In this document: one piece after another, positions 6,471 through 15,083 of the stretch
Layout: every line of letters begins with the position of its first letter
Numbering within the stretch: position 1 is the stretch's first letter
Translations under genes and position numbers: made by a program
Origin: a virus
Length of the DNA stretch: 39,329 bases
IMG/VR virus record: IMGVR_UViG_3300046000_009440
Span: 1 to 39,329 of that record
Strand: one strand, 5' to 3'
The notes under the pieces: model-generated
Database searches by the model: none
Seen by the model: only the letters and a program-made list of their open reading frames with translations
Told to the model about the DNA's origin: nothing

Positions 6471-7493
6471 ATGATAAACTTAAACAAAACATTAATAACA
6501 AAGAGATTGTTACTTAAGTATTTAACTGATTTAGAAATATTTCAGAAATATACTAATGAAGAAATAATTCCAGGTAAAATAATGCTTTCTCCTCTGAGAA
6601 AAGAATCTAATTCTTCTTTTAACCTATTTAAAGGAGAAGATGGAGAGTTGTATTTTAAAGATTTTGTATTGGGTGGCGGAGATTGTATTAAATTTGTTCA
6701 AATGAAATTTAATCTAAATTATTTTGAAGCATTATCTAAAATAGCAATTGATTTTAACATGGAAGATGATTTTATTGTAAGGAAAAATGAATCAACTACA
6801 TCATCAGGAGTTAGTAATATAACTCCAATAGATAGAAGTGAATTTCTTCATAAATCAGGAACACTAGATTTAAAAAAAACTAAAAGAGAATGGAAATCTT
6901 ATGATTTATTATTTTGGGATAGTTATGGAATATCATTAGATACTTTAAATAAATTTAATGTAGAGCCAATACAATATTTCTTTATAAACGACAGGTGCAT
7001 TAAAGCTGATAAATATGCTTATTGCTTTAAAGAACTTAAAGACAACAAAGAAACCTACAAAATATATCAACCATTTAATCAAAATTACAAATGGATTAAC
7101 AGCCACAACAACAGCGTTTGGCAAGGTTGGTGTAATTTGCCAGAAAAAGGAGATATTCTAATAATTACAAAATCATTAAAAGATGTAATGTCTATATATG
7201 AAGCTACAGGATTGCCTGCAGTCTCAATGCAATGCGAAAATGTATTACCTAAAACACAAGTTTTTGACGAGTTAAAACATAGGTTTGAGGACATATACAT
7301 ATTCTACGACAATGATTTTGATAAAGAAGAAAATTGGGGTAAAATATTTGCTGAAAAATTTAAAGAATCATTTGATGTTTATCAAATAGAAATTGATGAT
7401 AAATATGAATGTAAAGATTTTTCAGATTTTGTAAAAAAATATGGAATACAAGAAGCTAGAAAAATGATTAACTCTCAAATAATACCATTTTAA
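6471..7493 (+). CDS. DNA primase, Toprim type
   Basis: A 340-residue primase. Residues ~35-95 correspond to the N-terminal zinc-ribbon-like domain of DnaG-type enzymes (SPLRKESNSSFNLF ... FVLGGGDCIKFVQMKFNLNY) but without a clear zinc-binding Cys/His set. A Toprim domain follows at ~228-310: the segment GDILIITKSLKDVMSIYEA carries Lys-Ser where the catalytic Glu is usual, as in some phage primases, and the acidic pair is in IFYDNDFD (280-284). It would lay RNA primers for the DnaB-like helicase encoded upstream. No C-terminal helicase domain is present. The ATG at 6465 is closed by an immediate TGA, so 6471 is the start. Confidence 0.87.
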   Translation: MINLNKTLITKRLLLKYLTDLEIFQKYTNEEIIPGKIMLSPLRKESNSSFNLFKGEDGELYFKDFVLGGGDCIKFVQMKFNLNYFEALSKIAIDFNMEDDFIVRKNESTTSSGVSNITPIDRSEFLHKSGTLDLKKTKREWKSYDLLFWDSYGISLDTLNKFNVEPIQYFFINDRCIKADKYAYCFKELKDNKETYKIYQPFNQNYKWINSHNNSVWQGWCNLPEKGDILIITKSLKDVMSIYEATGLPAVSMQCENVLPKTQVFDELKHRFEDIYIFYDNDFDKEENWGKIFAEKFKESFDVYQIEIDDKYECKDFSDFVKKYGIQEARKMINSQIIPF

Positions 7494-7494
7494 A

Positions 7495-7908
7495 ATGAAT
7501 ATATTCAATAGAAAAGAAACAAATTTATTGGCAGTTTTTTGTGAGTTAAGAAGCGGTTTGAAAAATAATTGTTATCTTAAAAATTCAAAAAAAATAGGAG
7601 AATTCTTATCTGAACCAAAATACACCTTAATAGAAACAATATATAAAGATTGTACTGTAGGTTTAAAGTTAGGAAGTACTTCTGTTGTATTTGAAGTTTG
7701 GGAAGTAAGTTCTGAAGATTGTAGTAAAATAGAAAATCTAAAAGGATGGCATTTTAAAAATTACGAATACAATAGAAATAATAAATTAATTATTAAAACT
7801 CCATATGGAGATGCTGTAACATATATAGATAAATTAACTAATATAACAGATTCAATCATATTAGAAGATTATGATTACGCAGATTACGCAGTGTATCAAA
7901 ACATGTAA
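7495..7908 (+). CDS. Gamma-glutamylcyclotransferase (AIG2/GGCT)-like protein, altered active site
   Basis: A 137-residue protein with the GGCT/AIG2 layout. An N-terminal strand, VFCELRSGLKNNCYL, stands where the family has (F/Y)VYGTLRSG. Then come a GEFLSEPKYTLIE strand, SVVFEVWEVSSEDCSKIENL, where GEVYEV...LDxxEG is usual, and an IIKTPYGDAVTYI strand. The catalytic Glu of the LDxxEG motif appears replaced by Lys (IENLKG) and the YGTL nucleotide-binding-like turn is lost, so cyclotransferase activity is doubtful. It begins 1 nt after the primase stop and is the first gene of the amidoligase cassette, where GGCT-fold proteins are known companions. It may release or recognise gamma-glutamyl groups. 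Confidence 0.65.
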   Translation: MNIFNRKETNLLAVFCELRSGLKNNCYLKNSKKIGEFLSEPKYTLIETIYKDCTVGLKLGSTSVVFEVWEVSSEDCSKIENLKGWHFKNYEYNRNNKLIIKTPYGDAVTYIDKLTNITDSIILEDYDYADYAVYQNM

Positions 7909-7929
7909 ATTAAAAAAAAATAAAAAAAA

Positions 7930-8589
7930 ATGAAAAAAATAGGAATAGTAGGTTGGAATACAGGTGAAAATAGCTTTGGTGTAACTAAGCCATATATTGA
8001 CTGGTTAAGTAACTTTGGTATTGTACATATATTATCTCCACAACAAGGAATTGTTGAAGGATTAGATCTATTAGTATTGCCAGGTGGACTAGATATAGCC
8101 CCTCAATCAATGAATCAAGTACCAGGATTCTTTACATCAAATACAGATGTTATGAAGCAGTACTTTTATGAAAACAATTTAGATCAATACATTGAAAACA
8201 ATACGCCAATATTTGGTATATGTTTAGGTTTTCAACAACTATGTGTAAAATTTGGAGGAACGTTGGTTCAAAATCATCCTTTTGATTACTCCACAAAACA
8301 CAGAGCAGAAAGAGTTGATACTTTAATTGGAACAGATAATTTGTTTAAAATTATTGAGAAAACAAGTTTTACAAAAACAAAGTATGAAGTAAATTCTTTA
8401 CATCATCAAGGTTGTTTTAGTGACTTTGAAGGAACTGATGTTGAAGTATTAGCTTTTGATAAAACATTTAAAAATGTAGAAATTGCAAAATTTTCACATA
8501 ATATTTATGGAGTTCAATACCATCCTGAAGAAATAAATGATGGAATTGCTTCAATAATTGTTAAAAAATTATTACAAAATGGAAACTAA
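7930..8589 (+). CDS. Class I glutamine amidotransferase / peptidase C26-like protein A
   Basis: A 219-residue class I GATase-fold enzyme. The nucleophile elbow is GICLGFQQ (Cys98). The C-terminal catalytic pair lies in YGVQYHPEE (His198, Glu200), and a second conserved stretch is SLHHQG (156-161). These features are typical of the C26/PuuD group, which hydrolyses gamma-glutamyl bonds, as well as of amidotransferase subunits. No synthetase domain is attached; it stands 21 nt after the GGCT-like gene and overlaps the ATP-grasp gene by 11 nt, which suggests translational coupling. Likely role: removing gamma-glutamyl groups, or supplying ammonia to the neighbouring ligases. The start follows a long A-run leader. 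Confidence 0.87.
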   Translation: MKKIGIVGWNTGENSFGVTKPYIDWLSNFGIVHILSPQQGIVEGLDLLVLPGGLDIAPQSMNQVPGFFTSNTDVMKQYFYENNLDQYIENNTPIFGICLGFQQLCVKFGGTLVQNHPFDYSTKHRAERVDTLIGTDNLFKIIEKTSFTKTKYEVNSLHHQGCFSDFEGTDVEVLAFDKTFKNVEIAKFSHNIYGVQYHPEEINDGIASIIVKKLLQNGN

Positions 8590-9496
8590 AAGAATAAGAC
8601 ATTCTGATTTATTTACATCTAGAAAAAGTCCTGTAAGTAAAAAAACAAAAACAATAACTCAGTTCAGGCCAATTATATTATCAAGACATCCAAGTCACAA
8701 TATACTTAGAGCTAAGTTTAAACACATCGTTCCTTTGCCTTATAGATCAGTGGTTAGATTTGGTTCTTCTACAGAGATGGAAGATACAATAGCTAAAGGT
8801 GGTCAACGTATAGAAGTTAATACAGTTCAAAGTATTAAGAATTCAGCAAATAAATTATTGATGAAACAAAAATTTACAGAAGCTGAAGTAAGAACTGCAG
8901 AATGGATACAATATACAAACCTAGAAACTTTACGTGGATGGGCCTCAGAAAAGTTTCCAATAGTAGCAAAAGCTCACTTTGGTTCAAAAGGCAAAGGCAA
9001 TACTTTAATAAAAAGCGCTGAAGAACTAGAAGAATGGATTAAAGAACATAGTCCTGTAAATTATATTTATGAAAAATTTATGAACTATGGTCACGAATTT
9101 AGATTACATGTAACAGAACAAGGTTGTTTTTATGCTTGTAGAAAAGCTTTAAAAGCAGATGTTCCTGAAGATCAGAAATGGAGAAGGCATGATGACATAT
9201 GTGTTTGGTTCTTAGAGGAAAATGAAAACTTCTTTAAACCAAATTCATGGAATGACATAGTATCTCATTGTGTTCTTGCTTTAAAATCAATTGGAGCAGA
9301 CATTCTATCTTTTGATGTTAGAGTTCAAACTCCAAAAAATAAAGATGGTGAAGCAAGAGAATATCAAGATTATATTTTATTAGAATGCAATTCAGCAAGT
9401 TCAATGAATAATGGAACTGATGAAATATCAGTGTGCGCTAAAAAATATATGGAAGAAATAAGAAAAGTAATATTGTCAAAAACTAAAGGAATATAA
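8579..9496 (+). CDS. ATP-grasp ligase
   Basis: A 305-residue ATP-grasp enzyme. ATP-binding Lys131 is in PIVAKAHFGSKGKGN, with the Gly-rich loop following. IYEKFMNYGHEFRLHV (163-178) is the usual linker with Glu and Arg. The metal-binding part is SFDVRVQ (Asp246, Arg248) and ILLECNSASSMN (Glu269, Asn271). Such enzymes make peptide or amide bonds through an acyl-phosphate, as RimK-type ligases do. The ATG at 8579 overlaps the preceding GATase gene by 11 nt and is preferred over 8558, which would overlap by 32 nt. Substrate unknown; the cassette context points to a carboxylate-amine ligation on a peptide or amino acid. Confidence 0.87.
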   Translation: METKRIRHSDLFTSRKSPVSKKTKTITQFRPIILSRHPSHNILRAKFKHIVPLPYRSVVRFGSSTEMEDTIAKGGQRIEVNTVQSIKNSANKLLMKQKFTEAEVRTAEWIQYTNLETLRGWASEKFPIVAKAHFGSKGKGNTLIKSAEELEEWIKEHSPVNYIYEKFMNYGHEFRLHVTEQGCFYACRKALKADVPEDQKWRRHDDICVWFLEENENFFKPNSWNDIVSHCVLALKSIGADILSFDVRVQTPKNKDGEAREYQDYILLECNSASSMNNGTDEISVCAKKYMEEIRKVILSKTKGI

Positions 9497-9497
9497 A

Positions 9498-10496
9498 ATG
9501 AAAGAAAAAATAGTAGTATTATTTGCTGCAAATATGATTGATAGATCTATTGTTAAATTTTTAGAAACAGAATTCGAAGTGTCAGTTATTGACATGAATC
9601 CTGAAAGATTAAAAAAAGTAAGTGAAGACGATGTTAATTTACTAAAAACAGTAGATTTAATGATTTTTACTGGAGGAGAAGACGTTGATCCAGAAAGATA
9701 TTACGAAAGTAGAGGTAAAAATACTTATGTAAATAAAAAAAGAGATCAAGATGAGTTCTTATATCTTTATCCAGAATCAACAAAAACTTACTTTATGAGC
9801 AGTATTCCTAAATTAGGAATATGCAGAGGAGCTCAATTACTTACAGTATATAATGGAGGCAAGTTAATTCAACATGTAGAAGGTCATAAAAATAACGAGC
9901 AAGTTATTGAAACAACTTCTGGAACAACATATACAATATCTTCAGATCACCATCAAATGATGAATCCTTTTGAATTAAAGAAAAATAGTTATGAATTAAT
10001 AGCTTGGTCTAAGTATTTTCAAAGTAATCAATATTTAAATGGTAAAAATGAAAACATAAAGTTACCAAAAAATTTTTTAGAGTCTGAAATAATTTATTAT
10101 AACAACTCTAATTCTTTATGTATTCAACCTCATCCAGAATGGTGTATAGGCAGTAAAGGTTCTGAATATTGTTTAAAGCTAATTAATAAGTATTTACTAA
10201 AAAAATCAATTGCAAATAAAAAAACAAATGAAGAATTTGTAGATTACTCTGTTCCTCTAGGAATGAATTCAATACCACATGGGTGGATGAGATCTGGGGT
10301 AGATGGAAATTCTTATATTTTTAATGGAGAATCATTTATATTAGCATCATCGTATAATTATGTTAATGAAATAGGAATTAAAACTACGTCAAAAAATGCT
10401 ACGAAACCAATACAAGATAGCTTAGTTGATGATTATTTTAGTTTTTTATCTAACACAGAAGAACAAGTTGAACCATCAAATAATGATGGTTGGTAA
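9498..10496 (+). CDS. Class I glutamine amidotransferase / peptidase C26-like protein B, with C-terminal extension
   Basis: A 332-residue second class I GATase-fold protein, distant from the one at 7930. The nucleophile is in LGICRGAQ (Cys109), a conserved ISSDHHQMM stretch lies at ~148-155 and the His/Glu pair is in CIQPHPEW (His212, Glu214). Residues ~236-332 are an extra domain with MNSIPHGWMRSGVDGNSYIF, ending in an acidic tail EPSNNDGW. The tail resembles that of the SSB-like protein (DSNW). It begins 1 nt after the ATP-grasp stop. Two such hydrolases in one cassette suggest separate tasks, for example deprotection of a gamma-glutamyl intermediate and ammonia supply. Confidence 0.85.
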   Translation: MKEKIVVLFAANMIDRSIVKFLETEFEVSVIDMNPERLKKVSEDDVNLLKTVDLMIFTGGEDVDPERYYESRGKNTYVNKKRDQDEFLYLYPESTKTYFMSSIPKLGICRGAQLLTVYNGGKLIQHVEGHKNNEQVIETTSGTTYTISSDHHQMMNPFELKKNSYELIAWSKYFQSNQYLNGKNENIKLPKNFLESEIIYYNNSNSLCIQPHPEWCIGSKGSEYCLKLINKYLLKKSIANKKTNEEFVDYSVPLGMNSIPHGWMRSGVDGNSYIFNGESFILASSYNYVNEIGIKTTSKNATKPIQDSLVDDYFSFLSNTEEQVEPSNNDGW

Positions 10497-10523
10497 ATTA
10501 ACACTTAAAAAAACATAAAAAAA

Positions 10524-11342
10524 ATGGAAATAAAAATTAAAAAACACGATATAAAATTAGGCAGCGATCCTGAAATATTTATTGAAAAAGATGGAGAAAT
10601 AGTTTCTGCAGTAGGAATGATTCCAGGAACAAAAAGAGATCCTCATCCAATAACAAATAAAGGTCATTTTATTCAAACAGATAATATTGCATTTGAATTT
10701 AATATTCCTGCATGTGAAACAGCTGAAGAGTATGTTGAAAACATTAATTTTGTAAAAGAACATTTGGAAGTTTTAGCTAATGCAAATGGCTGTAAGTTAT
10801 CAACAATAGTTTCAGCTGAAATAAATCCTATTCACTTACAAACTCGTCAAGCAAAAGAATTTGGATGTGAACCAGACTTAAATGTTTACCTTCAAGATTT
10901 AAATCCAAAACCAGATTCAAACACTAATCTTAGATGTGTAGGTGGACATGTTCATATTGGATATCCAAACCCAGACTTTGAAGTCAGCGAGAGAATAGTA
11001 AAAATGTTTGACATTATGGTTACTTTACCTTCTTTATTAATAGATAAAGATGATAGAAGAAGAGAATTGTATGGTAAACCGGGTTCTTTTAGACAAAAAG
11101 ATTTTGGCGTAGAATGCAGAGCTTTATCTAATTTCTGGATTCATTCAGATGAATTAATAGCTTGGGTTTTTAATCAAACAATAAAAGCTGTTGAAATTGT
11201 TTTAGACAATCAAGATGATGTTTATATTAATAAATTTTCAGAAGAAGTTAGAGAAGCTATAGAATCAAACAATAGAGATTTAGCTAAAATTCTTATTGAA
11301 AATATAGCCGAAGTAAGTCAAACAAAATTAGAATTTGCTTAA
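10524..11342 (+). CDS. COOH-NH2 amidoligase (phage glutamine-synthetase-fold ligase)
   Basis: A 272-residue enzyme of the phage-type COOH-NH2 ligase family, which shares the glutamine-synthetase fold. Motifs in order: KLGSDPEIFI (11-20, metal Glu), QTDNIAFEFNIPA (51-63), CVGGHVHIGY (138-147, His142 and His144) and the Arg-rich nucleotide loop DDRRRELYGKPGSF (176-189), then FGVECRALSNFW (194-205). Family members are predicted to join a carboxylate to an amine with ATP (Iyer and Aravind's amidoligase survey). It lies 27 nt after GATase B and 26 nt before the class II GATase gene, all in one direction. Target unknown. Confidence 0.88.
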   Translation: MEIKIKKHDIKLGSDPEIFIEKDGEIVSAVGMIPGTKRDPHPITNKGHFIQTDNIAFEFNIPACETAEEYVENINFVKEHLEVLANANGCKLSTIVSAEINPIHLQTRQAKEFGCEPDLNVYLQDLNPKPDSNTNLRCVGGHVHIGYPNPDFEVSERIVKMFDIMVTLPSLLIDKDDRRRELYGKPGSFRQKDFGVECRALSNFWIHSDELIAWVFNQTIKAVEIVLDNQDDVYINKFSEEVREAIESNNRDLAKILIENIAEVSQTKLEFA

Positions 11343-11368
11343 TATTTAAATTAACAAAATAAAAAAAA

Positions 11369-13351
11369 ATGATAAAAATTATATTAATATTAACATTAAT
11401 ACATTATATCGGATTCTATTTATTTAAACCAAGCAGGAATACATTATCTTGTGGTTTATTTGGATGGGCGGGCAAAGATGTCAAAAAATTCAATAAAGAT
11501 AAATTTGATAAATTAGGAATACTAAATGTAGAAAGAGGTAAAAATTCTTGTGGAGTATCTTTTGACGGAGATATACATATAGGTCTAGATTCTAAAAAAA
11601 TGTATTATGACTTCATAATAGATAGAGAAATCAATCCTAAAAAATATCCAGTTGTAATTGGACATACAAGACAATCTAGTGTTGGTGTTGTAAATGTTCA
11701 TAATGCTCATCCTTTTGGATTTGGGCAAAATGGAGAAGATTTTGAATTTATTGGAGCTCATAACGGAACTTTGAAGAATCATAAAGAATTAGCTAAAAAG
11801 TATTATGTAGATGATGTTTTTGAAACATTTTACAAAAATGCTCATGATGTTGAAGTTACTACTACTAGAGATAAAATAGATTCTGAAATATTACTAGAGA
11901 TAATATGGAGAAGTAAAAACTTTAAAGTATTAAGTGAGTATGTTGGAGGAGCTGCATTAGTCTTTACAGACACAACTAATCCTAATGTGCTATATCTTTT
12001 TAAAGGCAGTTCTAAAGATTACACTAGTAGTTCAAAAGAAACTGTTGAAAGACCATTATTTGTTTATGTTGAAAATAAAAACTCAATGTATTTCTCTTCT
12101 ATAGAAGATTCTCTTAAAACAATTGGCGGAAAAGACAATAGCATTATAGACATAGAACCAAATGTAGTTTATAAAATAACTAATGGTGATTTTATCAACT
12201 CAGAAATAATATCGGTAACTAGAATAAATGCAACACAAAATCTTCCAATAAACTATGGGAGTGGAAGATATGGTGCAGATTATGGTTATGGTTATAATCA
12301 TGAGTTTTATGAAGTTTATGAAGAACACAAGTCAATCGCAAAAAAAGAAAAAGAGGAAGAGACGAAAACTTCATTAATAACTCTTCCAACCTTGAAAGAA
12401 CAAGGAAAAGAAACAGAAAAAATAGAAGGTAAATCATTATTATTAAATGCATATAGTGAAAAGCCTCTTAAAAATGTAAATGAATACAAAGGCGTTCCTT
12501 ACTTCAACATGTTTAGATGGTGGTCAAATGGACAATTAGTTACTGGTATTTATACTTGGATAAATAATTATGGTTATTATTATCTAGGAGAGACTAATAA
12601 AGTTGCAACAGAAAGATTCTTTTTTTATTTAGATAAAGTTTTTGACGGAAAAATATTTTACGATAATGATGCTTTTACAAAAGGAGTTGTTCCTTTTAAA
12701 AGTACAAACGTAGTTAATCCAACACTATTTTATTTTGTAGAAGGAATCCAGTTAAAAACTAAATTAGATTATGCAGCAATGTATAATGTGCATTCTACTT
12801 TAAAAAGAAACCCTAAAGAATATTTAGACTACATCAAAGCATCTAAAGTTTCTACTCATCCAATTTTGAATTTAAATTTCAAAGCAAAACCAATAAATCA
12901 GCAATCTTTACTTAAAGATGGAGAAGAATATACTGGTAAAATACAAATTTTAGGTTCTGAAAAAATATATGAAATTTCAAAAGGCAATCTAATTGAAGTA
13001 AAAAAAAGTGAATATTTTTCAAATCTAAATCAAGAAGGTTCTTTTCATGTTGAATTTATAGATAAAGATCAATCATCGATAGATTTTGACGATTTTGACG
13101 ATATAAAACTTGATGACGAAAGAATAGGTAGTTTAGATGAAGAATTGCTATTAGACGCTATGATTAATCAAGAAGAGGAAGAAAATGAATTGATTGATGA
13201 AATATGTAACGAAGGCTTTATAGAGCCATTAAAGGATTTTCAACAAATAAGAAGTAAATTGTTTAATAGATATACAGATAACAATCTGGCTATAAAAGTT
13301 ATAAGTTTTATAGATAATACTATTGCCGATATGAATTCTTTTATTAAATAA
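11369..13351 (+). CDS. Class II glutamine amidotransferase with hydrophobic leader and large C-terminal extension
   Basis: A 660-residue protein. Residues 28-290 form an Ntn-type GATase: SCGLFGWAG with the predicted nucleophile Cys28, RGKNSCGVSF, VIGHTRQSS, NAHPFGFG, IGAHNGTLKNH and DSEIL. In this family the Cys must become the N-terminal residue. Here it is preceded by 27 residues that begin MIKIILILTLIHYIGFYLF, a hydrophobic segment like a signal or anchor, so cleavage before Cys28 is needed. No in-frame ATG, GTG or TTG lies closer. A charged linker (~310-350) leads to a second region with VPYFNMFRWWSNGQLVTGIY, and the C-terminal ~130 residues are very acidic. It would release ammonia from glutamine for the flanking amidoligases. 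Confidence 0.83.
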   Translation: MIKIILILTLIHYIGFYLFKPSRNTLSCGLFGWAGKDVKKFNKDKFDKLGILNVERGKNSCGVSFDGDIHIGLDSKKMYYDFIIDREINPKKYPVVIGHTRQSSVGVVNVHNAHPFGFGQNGEDFEFIGAHNGTLKNHKELAKKYYVDDVFETFYKNAHDVEVTTTRDKIDSEILLEIIWRSKNFKVLSEYVGGAALVFTDTTNPNVLYLFKGSSKDYTSSSKETVERPLFVYVENKNSMYFSSIEDSLKTIGGKDNSIIDIEPNVVYKITNGDFINSEIISVTRINATQNLPINYGSGRYGADYGYGYNHEFYEVYEEHKSIAKKEKEEETKTSLITLPTLKEQGKETEKIEGKSLLLNAYSEKPLKNVNEYKGVPYFNMFRWWSNGQLVTGIYTWINNYGYYYLGETNKVATERFFFYLDKVFDGKIFYDNDAFTKGVVPFKSTNVVNPTLFYFVEGIQLKTKLDYAAMYNVHSTLKRNPKEYLDYIKASKVSTHPILNLNFKAKPINQQSLLKDGEEYTGKIQILGSEKIYEISKGNLIEVKKSEYFSNLNQEGSFHVEFIDKDQSSIDFDDFDDIKLDDERIGSLDEELLLDAMINQEEEENELIDEICNEGFIEPLKDFQQIRSKLFNRYTDNNLAIKVISFIDNTIADMNSFIK

Positions 13352-13355
13352 AAAT

Positions 13356-15080
13356 ATGTCTAAAAAAGTGATAAAAATAGTAACAACAATAAAAGGAGAA
13401 GAATTACCTATTTCTAAAACAAAAAAGTTTCCAAATGGATACTACAAAATAGGTGATGAAAACGTAGAGAACTCAGGAGATTGCTATAAAATAAATGATA
13501 AGTTTTATAGATTTGAAACTGGACAACTTGTATTTAATAACTCGATACAAAAATATCAATTATCAAGTAATGATGTAATTTACGGATTAATAGATAATAG
13601 TAAATTTGGTTATTTTAACAGAACTGAACCAGAAAAAATTCCATTAGTGTTAGAAAATGGAAATAAATCTTTTGCAATTAACGAAGAAGTATTAAAAAGC
13701 AATTTAGAATTTAGAGAAGAATTAAGTACTGGAAATTTTGTACACATATCTAAATTAAGTGCAAATAAATTTAATAAAATACTTCCTCCTAAAAATGAAT
13801 ACAAAACTAGTTTGCCTTATGACTCAAAGGGAATAACTGGTAGACATTCAGATCTCTATGAACGATTCTATGACTCAAAGATAAATAACAATTGCAATAC
13901 AGTTGCTGAAATAATTGACGGTTTATCTTTTGGATTAGAATTCGAAACAATTGCTGGATTTATTCCAGAAAGAATTACAAAAAAATTAGGATTAATTCCA
14001 CTAAGAGACGGAAGTATTAGTGGTTTAGAGTATGTTACCGTTCCGTTTAGTGGGAACAAAGGCGTTCAGGCAATAGTAGATGTATGTAAAGTTTTGAAAG
14101 AAAGAACTGAATTCAACAATTCTTGTTCATTTCATTTACATATTGGAAACGTTCCAAGAACTCCTGAATTTATATTAGCGTTTTTAAAAGTAAGTTCTTT
14201 TGTTCAAAACGATATATATAGTATGTTCCCGCTATACAAACAATATAATATGGGTATAAAAAATAAAAATTATAGTAAACCATATGATATGTTTGATCTG
14301 TTTAGCAAAATGGATAGTGTAATTGATAAAAAAAATATAAATAAAAACTTCAATGTTTTATTTAGTTTTTTAGCATCAAATAAAGCTTCTTTTAGCGACT
14401 ATTCAAATGATTTGAATCTTGTAGATAGTCATCCATTAGATCCAAGTGGTAATCAAAAATGGAATGTAAATACAAGATATTTTTTACATAATTTCATTCC
14501 TTTGATTTTTGGTAACAAGCAAACAGTGGAATTTAGGGTTCATACTCCAACATTTGATTATTATAAAATTATAATGTTCTTGTTAATGAATAGTATTTTA
14601 GTAAAAACAGCTATTAAATACGAAAAAGAAATATTACAAGATCCTTTATTTTTTGATAAAATAAAAAATAGCGGAGAGTCTAAAATGAATTTGTCAAATT
14701 TACTGTATTTTTATAGAAGAAATAATGTAAAAGACGACAACGGAGCTTACATTGTTAATTCATTATGTAGATACATTAGTTATAGAAAACAAAAAGCTGA
14801 ATCTTTGACTGCTCAAGGAATGATTGCTTTTGAAGATCATTCAATTGCAATGGACAAAGAGATGGAATTTGATACAAACAGAATTTTAGATAGTAATCAA
14901 AAATTAAATGTATCAGAACAACCAGTTGCTCTTGAAAGTATTGATGCAAATCAATATCACTATGTAACTAAAAAAACAATTCAAGTTAATAAAGGCTATT
15001 TTAATACTCATGAAAGCTCAAGAGATATGACTTTATCTGAAGCTTTAAGTCGTCGTAAAACAACAAATCAAACTTTTTAA
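13356..15080 (+). CDS. Amidoligase_2-type ligase
   Basis: A 574-residue enzyme of the second amidoligase family (glutamine-synthetase fold). The core spans ~185-450: SFGLEFET (191-198), LRDGSISGLEYVTVPF (216-231), CSFHLHIGN (257-265, His260 and His262) and the NTRYFLHNFIPLIFG / TVEFRVHTPTFDYYK strands with the conserved Arg and Asn. The N-terminal ~180 residues are strand-rich and not recognised; they may bind the substrate. It begins 4 nt after the class II GATase stop, which suggests the two act together, ammonia or an amine from one being used by the other. It is the last gene of the seven-gene cassette. Confidence 0.87.
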   Translation: MSKKVIKIVTTIKGEELPISKTKKFPNGYYKIGDENVENSGDCYKINDKFYRFETGQLVFNNSIQKYQLSSNDVIYGLIDNSKFGYFNRTEPEKIPLVLENGNKSFAINEEVLKSNLEFREELSTGNFVHISKLSANKFNKILPPKNEYKTSLPYDSKGITGRHSDLYERFYDSKINNNCNTVAEIIDGLSFGLEFETIAGFIPERITKKLGLIPLRDGSISGLEYVTVPFSGNKGVQAIVDVCKVLKERTEFNNSCSFHLHIGNVPRTPEFILAFLKVSSFVQNDIYSMFPLYKQYNMGIKNKNYSKPYDMFDLFSKMDSVIDKKNINKNFNVLFSFLASNKASFSDYSNDLNLVDSHPLDPSGNQKWNVNTRYFLHNFIPLIFGNKQTVEFRVHTPTFDYYKIIMFLLMNSILVKTAIKYEKEILQDPLFFDKIKNSGESKMNLSNLLYFYRRNNVKDDNGAYIVNSLCRYISYRKQKAESLTAQGMIAFEDHSIAMDKEMEFDTNRILDSNQKLNVSEQPVALESIDANQYHYVTKKTIQVNKGYFNTHESSRDMTLSEALSRRKTTNQTF

Positions 15081-15083
15081 AAT

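Noticed and set aside
8558-8578. Upstream ATG for the ATP-grasp gene
   Set aside because: It lies deeper inside the preceding gene and adds only MLKNYYK; ATG 8579 gives a normal 11-nt overlap.
12219-12452. - strand ORF with a hydrophobic start and His-rich end
   Set aside because: Antisense shadow of the Glu/Lys- and Tyr-rich part of the class II amidotransferase gene.
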